Source: JAYEHK01 sp034659475 (GTDB lineage: Bacteria > Bacillota > Syntrophomonadia > Syntrophomonadales > Syntrophomonadaceae). From it: a stretch of DNA of 53,431 nt. The notes under the pieces are model-generated. The model was not told the DNA's origin and made no database searches. It was given only the letters and a program-made list of their open reading frames with translations. The stretch spans positions 1 through 53,431 of the forward strand of contig JAYEHK010000053.1 of NCBI GenBank assembly GCA_034659475.1, written 5' to 3'. The first letter of the stretch is position 1. The number at the start of each line of letters is the position of its first letter. Of the stretch, positions 37,140-45,675 are shown piece after piece. The position numbers and the translations under genes were made by a program.

Positions 37140-37568
37140 TTATTGCTTGAGAATATACTCAAAGCCTTCCCCAATCATGACGACTTCGCCCTTTTGATTG
37201 ACACACTTGGTTTCCAATTTCACTGTGTGTTTTTCTTCATTCTTTTCTATAATTGTTGCTGTTGCTGTGATCGTATCATTGATATAAACAGGTTTGGTAA
37301 ATTTAATATTCTGTTTGGCATAGACATTTCCAAACGTAGCTTTGGTAACCGCATTAGAGATCAATCCAAGAACCAGAACTCCTGGAACCAACACATCACC
37401 AAACTGGGTGGTCTTGCTGTATTCTTTATCAATGTGAACAGGATTCATATCACCGGTTAAACCCACCCACAAGATTACATCTGTTTCGGTAATGGTTTTT
37501 GTAAAACCTTCAGCATCGCCAACGTTAAGATCTTCCCAACGTTTAATCTGATAAGCCATATTTTGCAC
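37140..37568 (-). CDS. MaoC-like (R)-specific enoyl-CoA hydratase
   Basis: 142 aa, single hot-dog domain. The hydratase motif GDMNPVHIDKEYS (about residues 36-48) supplies the catalytic Asp and His; the family hydrates trans-2-enoyl-CoA to (R)-3-hydroxyacyl-CoA. It starts 5 bp after the acyl-CoA dehydrogenase gene, so the two successive steps of a beta-oxidation-type pathway are encoded together. Last gene of the acyl-CoA operon. Confidence 0.9.
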   Translation of the reverse strand: MQNMAYQIKRWEDLNVGDAEGFTKTITETDVILWVGLTGDMNPVHIDKEYSKTTQFGDVLVPGVLVLGLISNAVTKATFGNVYAKQNIKFTKPVYINDTITATATIIEKNEEKHTVKLETKCVNQKGEVVMIGEGFEYILKQ

Positions 37569-37573
37569 CTCCC

Positions 37574-38716
37574 TTATCTAAGAATGTTATTGCTGATTAC
37601 AACTCTCTGAATTTCACTGGTTCCTTCGTACAGTTCCGTGATCTTTGCATCTCTCATGATTCTCTCAACTGGATATTCACGTGTATATCCATAGCCGCCA
37701 TGAATTTGCACAGCCTGGTTGGCTACTTTATTAGCTGTTTCAGATGCTTTAAGTTTTGCAATGGCCGCATCCATTCCATAATCAAGATGTTCGCTCTTTC
37801 TAAAAGCAGCATCATAAGTGAGCAATCTGGATGCTTTGATGTCTACAGCCATGTCCGCCAGTTTAAACTGGATAGCTTGCAACGAAGCCAAAGGTTTGCC
37901 AAACTGCACTCTCTGTTTGGCATAATCCCGTGCAATTTCAAATGCACCCTGAGCAATACCTACTGACTGAGCAGAAATACCTATTCTTCCGCCGTCTAAT
38001 GTCTGCATCGCAATCTTGAACCCCTGTCCTTCTTTACCCAGAAGGTTCTCTTTGGAAATACGGCAATCCTCAAAAACCAGGTCACAGTTCTGTGTCCCTC
38101 TTAAACCCATTTTCTTTTCAAACTTCCCAAAGGTAAAGCCAGGCGTACCCTTTTCGACAATGAACGCACTAAAAGCTTTGCTTTTCAATTCCTTTGGACC
38201 TGTGCGTGCAAAAACGACATAGGTATCAGCTGATTCTGCATTCGTGATAAAGATTTTTCTTCCGTTTAAAATGTAGCTATCTCCATCCAGATCTGCCTTG
38301 CAGGTCATAGCGATTGCATCGGAACCCGCTCCTGCCTCCGTGAGACCAAAAGCTCCCAATTTTGTTCCTTCTGCCAGAGGAACAAGGTATTTCATCTTTT
38401 GTTCCTCGGTACCAAATGCCCAGATCGGCCATGCACCCAGGCTCACATGGGCTGAAAGGGTATCTGCTGCGGAAGCATCAACTCTGCCAAGTTCCTCAAC
38501 GGCTATGGCATAGGCAACAAAATCCATGCCGGCACCGCCGTATTTTTCTTCGAAAGGAATGCCGGTAAGGCCTAATTCACCCATCTTGTCATAAATGTTG
38601 CGATCAAAATATTCCTTTTCATCTCTATCCACGACACTAGGTGCAACTTCACCTTCTGCAAAGTCTCTGACTGATTGTCTGATCATTTCTTGCTCGTCAG
38701 TTAAACGGAAATCCAT
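37574..38716 (-). CDS. Short-chain acyl-CoA dehydrogenase
   Basis: FAD enzyme, 380 aa, the usual length. N-terminal helical domain, FAD signature FGLTEAGAGSDA (about 118-129), substrate loop, GGYGYTREYPVERIMRD (about 340) and the catalytic glutamate in LYEGTSEIQR (about 362). Closest in type to butyryl/short-chain enzymes; no etfAB genes are in view, so its electron acceptor partner must be elsewhere. A 127-bp gap separates it from the CoA-transferase gene. Confidence 0.93.
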   Translation of the reverse strand: MDFRLTDEQEMIRQSVRDFAEGEVAPSVVDRDEKEYFDRNIYDKMGELGLTGIPFEEKYGGAGMDFVAYAIAVEELGRVDASAADTLSAHVSLGAWPIWAFGTEEQKMKYLVPLAEGTKLGAFGLTEAGAGSDAIAMTCKADLDGDSYILNGRKIFITNAESADTYVVFARTGPKELKSKAFSAFIVEKGTPGFTFGKFEKKMGLRGTQNCDLVFEDCRISKENLLGKEGQGFKIAMQTLDGGRIGISAQSVGIAQGAFEIARDYAKQRVQFGKPLASLQAIQFKLADMAVDIKASRLLTYDAAFRKSEHLDYGMDAAIAKLKASETANKVANQAVQIHGGYGYTREYPVERIMRDAKITELYEGTSEIQRVVISNNILR

Positions 38717-38843
38717 AGTATAAAACCTCCTCCAATAATTTCAACAGCCACAAACTCAACTTTCCCATTTGACTTCGAAAACAGCTTAACTGGAAAGACT
38801 TGAATCGGTCAAGCAAAAAGCCGAGTTACAAACATATAATAAT

Positions 38844-40148
38844 CTAAAACCTTAAACCATAGACACGTTCAAAATCTTCTATTAACCCATCTCTGAATTG
38901 AGGGTCGGCAATAGCAATTAACCGTTTTGCTCTTTCTGCAATATGCTGTCCTCTTAGATGGGCAACTCCATATTCTGTAACAACGTAATCCACATCATTT
39001 CTCGGCGTAGTAATCGCATCTCCGGGTAAGAAATGCGGAACGATCTTAGATATTGTACCATTTTTCGCAGTCGCAGGCATGGCAATAATTGATTTGCCAC
39101 CTTTTGACCAGGCTGCACCACGGACAAAATCCATCTGACCTCCAATTCCGCTAAACTGTTTTCCTCTAATGGTTTCAGCACAAACCTGTCCCATCAGATC
39201 AACCTGTATCGCTGAATTTACTGAAAAAACATTATCATTCAAGCTAATTACGTGTGAATTATTTATATAATCAACGGGATAGAATTCAACCCCGGGATTT
39301 TCATTCAGCCATTCGTATAACTCAGTAGTTCCGGATGCAAACGTAGCAACCGCTTTATTTTTATGAATTGCCTTATACTTGTTGGTAATGTTTCCAGATT
39401 GAATTAATTCCATCGCTCCATCAGAGATTAATTCGGTATGAATGCCCAGATCATTTTTGTCAGTCAGAAAACCCATAATTGCATTGGGTATTGCTCCCAT
39501 CCCCAGCTGCAAACAGGCACCATCATCGACAAGACCAGCAATGTTTTTTCCTATAGCTTCTTCAACTGCACCAATACCAGGTTTAGGCATAACATGCAGT
39601 TTACGATCACTTTTAATAAAATAATCAATTTCCGATACATGGATTAAACTATCCCCATAGGTACGAGGCATTTGTGCATTAACCTCGGCGATAACAAGAC
39701 GAGCTGCATCCACTGCGGCTCTTTCATAATCTACAGAGATACCAAGACTACAATACCCATGTGCATCCGGTACGGAAACGTGAATCACTGCCACAGTAAT
39801 TGGCACGACTCCATTTCTATACGCTTCCGGACAATCTGAAAAATGCATCGGAACAAAGGTAGCTCGTCCTTCATGGACAGCTTTTCGTGTTTTACTGCCC
39901 GCAAAAACAGTTTCATGTCGTAACCACTTTGGGTTGACATCTTCCTGACAATATAGAGATGGTCCCATGGCTAACCCATGAATAACTACAACATCTTCCA
40001 ATTTTTCCTGATTTTCAACCATGGCTTCAGACATGATTTGTGGTTCACCAGTGGCATGTCCATAGGAGATGCGATCTCCCTTCTGCAATAACGCCACTGC
40101 TTCACCGGGACTAATCGTCCTGGTATCAAAATATTCTCTCCAGCTCAT
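38844..40148 (-). CDS. Acetyl-CoA hydrolase/CoA-transferase family protein (4-hydroxybutyrate/butyrate CoA-transferase type)
   Basis: 434 aa from the ATG at 40148, which has GGGGAG 7 nt upstream (the frame opens at 40169). Moves CoA between acyl-CoA and acetate or a similar acid. Conserved segments: SYGHATGEP near the start, GIGAVEEAI and LQLGMGAIPNAI in the middle, GIHTELISDGAMEL with the presumed catalytic Glu, and GIGGQMDFVRGA near 340. It would activate the acid that the next enzymes oxidise, or release the end acid. The exact substrate cannot be set. Confidence 0.9.
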   Translation of the reverse strand: MSWREYFDTRTISPGEAVALLQKGDRISYGHATGEPQIMSEAMVENQEKLEDVVVIHGLAMGPSLYCQEDVNPKWLRHETVFAGSKTRKAVHEGRATFVPMHFSDCPEAYRNGVVPITVAVIHVSVPDAHGYCSLGISVDYERAAVDAARLVIAEVNAQMPRTYGDSLIHVSEIDYFIKSDRKLHVMPKPGIGAVEEAIGKNIAGLVDDGACLQLGMGAIPNAIMGFLTDKNDLGIHTELISDGAMELIQSGNITNKYKAIHKNKAVATFASGTTELYEWLNENPGVEFYPVDYINNSHVISLNDNVFSVNSAIQVDLMGQVCAETIRGKQFSGIGGQMDFVRGAAWSKGGKSIIAMPATAKNGTISKIVPHFLPGDAITTPRNDVDYVVTEYGVAHLRGQHIAERAKRLIAIADPQFRDGLIEDFERVYGLRF

Positions 40149-40204
40149 AATCATACTCCCCTTCAGCAATCATTTTTCTATCTATTCTTATTCGACGACT
40201 TATT

Positions 40205-40966
40205 TTAAAGACAAAGATAACCTCCATCTACATTTAACAATTGACCTGTAATATAATTTGAAGCATCTGATGCCAGAAAGATCAGCGATCCAAGCAATTC
40301 TTCAGGTTGGGCCCACCTTCCCATAGGAATACGGCTTGTTAAGTTATCGAAAACAGCTTTGTCCTCTATTAGTTTTGTATTGAGCTCGGTTAAAACGTAC
40401 CCAGGTGCCAGTGCATTCACATTAATGTTGTAGGTTGCCCATTCCAACGCCAGTACTTTAGTCAGTTGAAGAACGCCACCCTTGGAGGCTGCATACGGAG
40501 CACGTTCCGGTTGGGCAACCGATGATAGCAGAGAAGCGATATTGATAACCTTGCCGTTCTTTTGTTCCATCATTATTTTTCCAACAGCTCGGGAACAAAG
40601 AAAGGTTCCTTTCAGATTCACATTAATGACTGCGTCCCAGTCCTCTTCACTCATCTCCACAACAGGCCCCCGTCGATTGATGCCTGCATTATTGACAAGA
40701 ATATCAACAGTGCCAAATACCCCAACTACTTCTTTAACCATTTCATTCACGCTGGATGCATCGCTTACATCCACCCGAAATACGATAGCTTCTCCGCCCA
40801 GACGACGAATTTCACTCGCTACGCTACCAGCAGCATCCAGATTGCGAGCAGCAACAACGACTTTTGCCCCAGCCATAGCAAGCGCTTTTGCCATAGTCTC
40901 TCCTAACCCTCGTCCTGCACCAGTAACAATCGCCACTTTCCCATCAAGTCTAAACATCGACTCCAT
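40205..40966 (-). CDS. Short-chain dehydrogenase/reductase
   Basis: 253 aa NAD(P)-dependent SDR. Cofactor motif TGAGRGLGE (about 15-23), NNAG at about 92, catalytic Ser in NIASLLSS, YAASKGG (YxxxK) near 158, and C-terminal GQLLNVDGGY. Could be a 3-hydroxyacyl-CoA dehydrogenase/3-oxoacyl reductase serving the operon, or a sugar-acid reductase of the gluconate 5-dehydrogenase type. The IS element begins only 24 bp upstream of its ATG; GAGGAGG is retained between them. Confidence 0.88.
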   Translation of the reverse strand: MESMFRLDGKVAIVTGAGRGLGETMAKALAMAGAKVVVAARNLDAAGSVASEIRRLGGEAIVFRVDVSDASSVNEMVKEVVGVFGTVDILVNNAGINRRGPVVEMSEEDWDAVINVNLKGTFLCSRAVGKIMMEQKNGKVINIASLLSSVAQPERAPYAASKGGVLQLTKVLALEWATYNINVNALAPGYVLTELNTKLIEDKAVFDNLTSRIPMGRWAQPEELLGSLIFLASDASNYITGQLLNVDGGYLCL

Positions 40967-41145
40967 ACGTTGAGCGCCTCCTCTTTAATCAATAGACTCT
41001 CGGCATTCGCCAAGGCCGGCAGTTCCTAGCATCAGCTAAGAGCTACTTTTTTGTTTTCCTCCAATAATATCTATACATTCATCTCCTTTTTATGGGATAA
41101 ATGTAATCCTTAATGCGGTTTAATATAAATTCAAAAAGTTATTTC

Positions 41146-41175
41146 GTGTATTTACCAGTTATGTGGTAAATACAC
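41146..41175. promoter_or_regulatory. Perfect palindrome beside a TTGACA box in the IS leader
   Basis: GTGTATTTACC (41146-41156), 8-base spacer, GGTAAATACAC (41165-41175). TTGACA follows at 41176-41181, with CATAAT at 41097+ position 41197-41202 (15-bp spacer) as a possible -10 for the transposase. Another hairpin, AGGGCA/TGCCCT, lies at 41211-41230. The palindrome could be an operator or attenuator of transposase expression. Confidence 0.55.
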
Positions 41176-41255
41176 TTGACATTTCTGATTTCTCCCCATA
41201 ATCGCGATGAAGGGCATTCACAACTGCCCTATCTCAAAGCGATAGGAGAGATTTT

Positions 41256-42737
41256 ATGTTACCCGTTATTCGTTCTCATTCAGAGTACCAGGCTTTTGTT
41301 GTTAAGCATTTAAAATTCCATTATACAGGTGGCGTTCTTTGCATCATTTCTGCAGATTAGGATCTAATCAAAAAGTTTTGGATTACTGATTTGTCGCAAA
41401 CGTTTTCTATTATGAAGAACCATTATTCATCTCGTGGCCCTTTGGCTCATGATCCGGCTGATCTGCTTAGATCTTATCTACTGATGCTTCAAACCGGCAC
41501 ATTTTCTATTACCGACTGGGTTGATAATATGCGCAGGGTTCCTCTTTATGCCATTTTAAGTGGCTTTACTCCCGGAAAAACACCTGGTATTGGTACTTTT
41601 TATGATTTTTTCAAGCGTCTCTGGTTAACTAAATTGCCTAATTTTACTCCCAAGAAAAAACGCAAACGTAAAAAGCCTAAAAAGGATAAGAAAAAAGGTG
41701 AAAAAGCTCCTACTACTACCACTAGTAAGGTTGCAAAATTGGTCGCATGTATTGAACGGTCCCAATCACGTAAAAGACTTCTGCCTTTTGATCAAATACA
41801 TACGTTGTTCAAGCAACTCTTTGTACGCCCTTCGGCACAAAAGGGACTTCTGGGCGATACCCAAAATCTTTGTTTAGCTGGCGATGGTACTCCTTTGCGA
41901 ACTTCGGTTTATCCTCGCAGTAAACGCACCTGTAATTGTCGTGAAAACGGTATTTATGATTGTGATTGTCTCCGTATCTACTCTCAACCCGATTGTGATA
42001 CCGGTTGGGATAGTTACCGTGAATGTTTCTTTAATGGCTATCATCTTTACATGTTTACGACTTCTTCAAGCAAGTATGATCTTCCGGTTTATCCACATTT
42101 ACACAAAGCTTCAAGGCATGATTCTGTTTCTTTGCTTCTTACTTTTGAAGAACTTCAACAAAGACATCCCGATTGGAATGTTTCCAGGGTTTTGCTTGAT
42201 GCTGCACATGATGCTATGCCGATCTACCACTATTTCAACAAACATAAGATTGTTCCGCTCATTGATTTAAACAAACGAAACGCAGGAAACACCAAATACA
42301 AAGATGATTTCTCAATTTCTCCAGCTGGTATTCCTATTTGTAAGAAAGGTCTGGAGATGAAAAACAACGGTTATGATCATACTCGTGGTCGTCGTAAGTA
42401 TCGCTGCCCTTTGGTTAAAAAGGGTGTCGTTACTTGCGATTCTCCCTGTTCCGAATCTCCTTATGGCAGGTGCGTTTATACTTACACCCAGGATAATCTC
42501 CGCTTGTTCCCAACCATTGCCCGCGACAGCAATGAGTGGAAGAACACCTACAAACGTCGAACTACCGTGGAACGTTCAAACAAGCGAGAAAAGGTTAACT
42601 ATATGCTGGAAGCTGGCAGGCACCGTTCTACTAAAATGTGGACAATCCGCCTTTACGGCATTATTATATGTCAACACATGGATGCCTGGTTTAAGGAGAG
42701 TAATCTGGAACTTCAGTCAACTCTACTTACAGCTTAA
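41256..42737 (+). pseudogene. DDE transposase, IS4 superfamily, interrupted by in-frame TAG
   Basis: An ATG at 41256 with AGGAG 7 nt upstream opens a frame (MLPVIRSHSEYQAFVVKH...) that meets TAG at 41358-41360 and continues in the same frame without a shift to 42737. Downstream of the TAG there are 448 codons from a TTG at 41391. Catalytic signs: LAGDGTP (first Asp), LLDAAHD (second Asp) and YKRRTTVERSNKREK, which fits the IS4 signature Y-x2-R-x3-E-x6-K exactly. A lysine-rich stretch (about 41655-41705) and a cysteine-rich stretch (CNCREN..CDC) are notable. Probably a nonsense-mutated copy, unless the stop is read through or translation restarts. Confidence 0.85.
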
Positions 42738-42957
42738 AGCCGTTTTTTATCAAAGAGCTTTTCTTTCAAAAGTGTGGAGCTTGAAATTTTCTAAACTCGA
42801 CGCTTGTTTTCGTTTGCCTATTTTTAGACCGCTGAATATTTTCGATTCTTCCCTAGTGATTTTCCATGGATTTGGGTTCCATTTATTCCTGCTTCTGTGT
42901 TTTGTTCTGGGCTAATTCCGAGAGTCTATTATAAGCTGTAATATTAAATGCAAAACA

Positions 42958-43932
42958 TTAACCCTTCCTGTATTCTGGATTAACCACATGAATCGGATCT
43001 TTTCCGGATATCACTCGTGCTACCTCCTCACCTGCTTTGGTTTGAAGATTTTGTTGTGACTCCTCCGTATACCAGGCAGCATGAGGTGTTATGATGATAT
43101 TATCAAGCGTTAACAGACGATTGTCGGCTGTGAGCGGTTCTTGTTCACTAACATCAATGCCTGCAGCAGCAATCAGTTGGTTTTGCAAAGCCTCTGCCAG
43201 AGCCTCTTGATCCACCAGTACCCCTCGGGCAGTATTTATAAAAACAGCGGTCGGCTTCATTTTTTGAAAGACCTCTCGATTAAACATATGGTGGGTGGAT
43301 GCATTCGCCGGACAATGAACTGATATATAATCCGAACTCTTAATTAGAGTGCTGAAATCAACCATCTCCACCCCATATTCCCGGGCCATTTGTTCAGACA
43401 AATAAGGATCAAACACCTGCACTTCGATACCAAACGCCATAGCGCGTTTCGCAACCAAACGCGCAATATTGCCAAAGGCGATCAAGCCCAGTTTTTTACC
43501 CTTAAACCGATATAACGGTTTGGTCAGTTTATAATTCCAGGTTCCCTGCTTAACAGTCTGGTCCATATTAAGCAGTTTTCGCCCACATGCCATCAAAAGA
43601 GCCATTGTATGATCAGCTACCTCTTCCAACCCATAGTCAGGCACATTAACCACCGGAATACCATATTCTGCAGCCGCCTCTAAATCGATACTATCAACAC
43701 CTATACCATAGCGAACGATTACTTTACAACGCTGCAAACTTTCAATCACCAGCCGTGTAACACATGCATATTGAACAAGCAGGGCATCCGCTTCGCATGC
43801 ACTGGCAATCAGCTCATCCTCTGTTTTACATTGACAGGGGATCAGTTCCGCATCAACTACATCTAACTGCTCCTTTTCCCAGCGAAGGGTTTCGTATTCA
43901 TAATCTGTGACGACTACCTTAAAACGTTTCAT
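42958..43932 (-). CDS. D-2-hydroxyacid dehydrogenase, CtBP/phosphoglycerate dehydrogenase-like
   Basis: 324 aa NAD-dependent dehydrogenase. Catalytic Arg in NTARGVLVDQEAL, Glu in SEQEPL and His in TPHAAWYT are present. The nucleotide loop reads GLIAFGNIARLVA, so the usual GxGxxG is AxGxxA, as in some C-terminal-binding-protein-like relatives. Oxidises or reduces an unknown 2-hydroxy/2-oxo acid. Before the IS insertion it would have been first in the operon with the SDR, CoA-transferase, acyl-CoA dehydrogenase and MaoC genes. Confidence 0.88.
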   Translation of the reverse strand: MKRFKVVVTDYEYETLRWEKEQLDVVDAELIPCQCKTEDELIASACEADALLVQYACVTRLVIESLQRCKVIVRYGIGVDSIDLEAAAEYGIPVVNVPDYGLEEVADHTMALLMACGRKLLNMDQTVKQGTWNYKLTKPLYRFKGKKLGLIAFGNIARLVAKRAMAFGIEVQVFDPYLSEQMAREYGVEMVDFSTLIKSSDYISVHCPANASTHHMFNREVFQKMKPTAVFINTARGVLVDQEALAEALQNQLIAAAGIDVSEQEPLTADNRLLTLDNIIITPHAAWYTEESQQNLQTKAGEEVARVISGKDPIHVVNPEYRKG

Positions 43933-44508
43933 TTTCGTACCCCACCTTATTTATTTATATAAAACCTTCATATCCTTATCTGCATTATAATAAAACAGCT
44001 TATCTTGCGTGTTGAATAATAAGAAACTATTACTCATTAATGAAAAATAGTCATTTTTTCATCCATTAGCGCAAAATCCTTTTATTATTTTTTGTTATTC
44101 TTTGGATTCGTTGATGAATTAGAAAATACGAAGTGAAAACGCACCCTACGGGTACCACTGATATTCTCTTTGGTCGTTTAAATAGGATGCAGATTAACGC
44201 TGATGTTCGCAGATTAACGCTTAATTTTATAAAATATAAAAACAACGGTAATCAATGTCCTAAGCCACGACCGGAGAGAGTATCAGTGGCATCTGCAGGA
44301 TGCGTTAAATTCGTTTCCATCCTCGGATGCCCACTAATTTTCATCGGTGGTTGTGTCCTTCGGTCATGGATCTTTTTCCCACTTTCGTACATCAATTAAT
44401 AAGCTTATCTGATAGCTGACATCACATCAGAAAAGCATACTAAATTTCGCCGATGTGAATATATTTAGCAAAGGAATGTGTATAAAAAATGGTGAAGAGG
44501 TGAATCTG
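43933..44508. other. Gene-free gap between divergent transcription units
   Basis: Includes the leader of the minus-strand dehydrogenase gene, with a TATAAT-like box on the minus strand near 43985. At 44187-44221 GCAGATTAACGC is repeated twice around TGATGTTC. At 44338-44366 a segment (TTTCATCGGTGGTTGTGTCC core) is the reverse complement of one in the murC-murG gap (9171-9197). An 88-codon frame across 44133-44399 is made of these repeats and is not credited. Confidence 0.5.
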
Positions 44509-45606
44509 GTGGCAAATATGAGAAATATGTTTCCAGGGGGAAATAGTTGTTGTGGTTTTTTCTCATTCTATCAATATATGATACCCGAAACCGCTTGCAG
44601 AAAGGTTATTCTCAAAGGAGGTCCGGGCGTTGGCAAATCGACATTAATGAAAAACCTGGGAAACGCTTTTTCAAAACAGGGTCATGATGTTGAATTCCAT
44701 TGGTGTTCCTCTGATAATCAATCTCTTGATGGTATTGTAGTAGGAGATCAAAATGTCTGTGTTCTTGATGGGACTGCCCCACACACTGTTGACCCCCGAT
44801 TTCCAGGAGCATTTGACGAGATCATTAATCTCGGAGAATGCTGGGACGAAACACAGTTGGTTAACAATCGGGATAAAATTATCACACTCACAAAGTCCAT
44901 TTCAAAATGTTTTGAGCGTGCTTATAACCGACTAAAGGAAGCCCAGTTTGGATATCTTGAATGTAAAGCCTATACCGCAGAAGCAACTCAAACAGGAAAA
45001 GCCAATCGAAATATCCTGGCACTGGCAGATGAGTTTTTGCAGCATGCATCAAAACTTGATAGACCTCCAAGACATCTGTTTGCTGCAGCCATTACACCGC
45101 AGGGTGTTGTTAATACCGTTGACAGTCTGATAGGAAAAACAGACCTGCTTTTTGCGGTTAAAGGAAATCCTGGTTCAGGTGTAAAGGAATTGTTTAATTA
45201 TATCGTTCAACTTGCTTCATTAAATGAAATCTACCTTGAAATATACCATTCGCCCTTTAATCCAGAAGAAATTGATCTTATTCTTTTGCCTCACAACCAC
45301 ACAGCACTTATTGATATTTCTGGTTGGATAGTTAATTATCAAAAAAATTTAAACAATAGAAAATACAAGCGACTGTTGGATTTTAATCAGTTTATTGATG
45401 ATTCCATTCTCGACGCCAATGCCAGAAACTTTGCCCTTGCCAAAGAACGCTTTGAAAATGGCATTCAGGAAGCCGTTCATTTTATCGAACAAGCAAAAAA
45501 CCTGCATGATAATCTGGAATCCTATTATGTTCCCGCCATGAACTTCGATAAAATAACAACCATCCAGGAAGAACTATTCGAAAAACTCTCAAAAGATCTC
45601 CAATAA
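44509..45606 (+). CDS. P-loop ATPase with two NTPase-like halves (PRK06851-like)
   Basis: 365 aa from the GTG at 44509, preceded by GAAGAGGTG at 6-nt spacing (the frame opens at 44455). Walker A KGGPGVGKSTLM at about residues 36-47, followed by HWCSSDNQSLDGIV and LDGTAPHTVDP. The second half repeats the plan with VKGNPGSGVKELF near 222, where the Walker Ser/Thr is replaced by Glu, so only the first site is likely to hydrolyse ATP. Family members occur in spore-forming Firmicutes; function unknown. Monocistronic, with its own terminator. Confidence 0.85.
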   Translation: MANMRNMFPGGNSCCGFFSFYQYMIPETACRKVILKGGPGVGKSTLMKNLGNAFSKQGHDVEFHWCSSDNQSLDGIVVGDQNVCVLDGTAPHTVDPRFPGAFDEIINLGECWDETQLVNNRDKIITLTKSISKCFERAYNRLKEAQFGYLECKAYTAEATQTGKANRNILALADEFLQHASKLDRPPRHLFAAAITPQGVVNTVDSLIGKTDLLFAVKGNPGSGVKELFNYIVQLASLNEIYLEIYHSPFNPEEIDLILLPHNHTALIDISGWIVNYQKNLNNRKYKRLLDFNQFIDDSILDANARNFALAKERFENGIQEAVHFIEQAKNLHDNLESYYVPAMNFDKITTIQEELFEKLSKDLQ

Positions 45607-45631
45607 AAATGCACCCATATCAAATCACTCA

Positions 45632-45663
45632 AAAAACAGCGGGCCTAAAGCCCGCTGTTTTCT
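45632..45663 (+). terminator. Terminator after the P-loop ATPase gene
   Basis: AAAACAGCGGGC / GCCCGCTGTTTT stem with a CTAAA loop. The symmetric A/T flanks allow action on both strands. Confidence 0.85.
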
Positions 45664-45675
45664 ATCATTATTTAG

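Larger units (their letters stand above)
40991..42930 (+). mobile_element. IS4-superfamily insertion sequence, 1940 bp
   Basis: Bounded by inverted repeats of 21 bp with 19 matches: AATAGACTCTCGG-c-ATT-c-GCC at 40991-41011 and the complement of AATAGACTCTCGG-a-ATT-a-GCC at 42910-42930. It carries one transposase frame and a 265-bp left non-coding part. No target-site duplication was found in the flanks. It separates the 2-hydroxyacid dehydrogenase gene from the SDR gene, which would otherwise be only about 51 bp apart. Confidence 0.88.

Noticed and set aside
41884..42270. 128-codon frame inside the IS
   Set aside because: Shifted frame within the transposase; hydrophobic shadow translation, no ribosome site.
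40981..42940. Target-site duplication of the IS
   Set aside because: Flanks (TTTAATC at left, ATAAGCT at right) do not match in any register tried.
44133..44399. 88-codon plus-strand frame
   Set aside because: Built from intergenic repeats (GCAGATTAACGC), no family resemblance.
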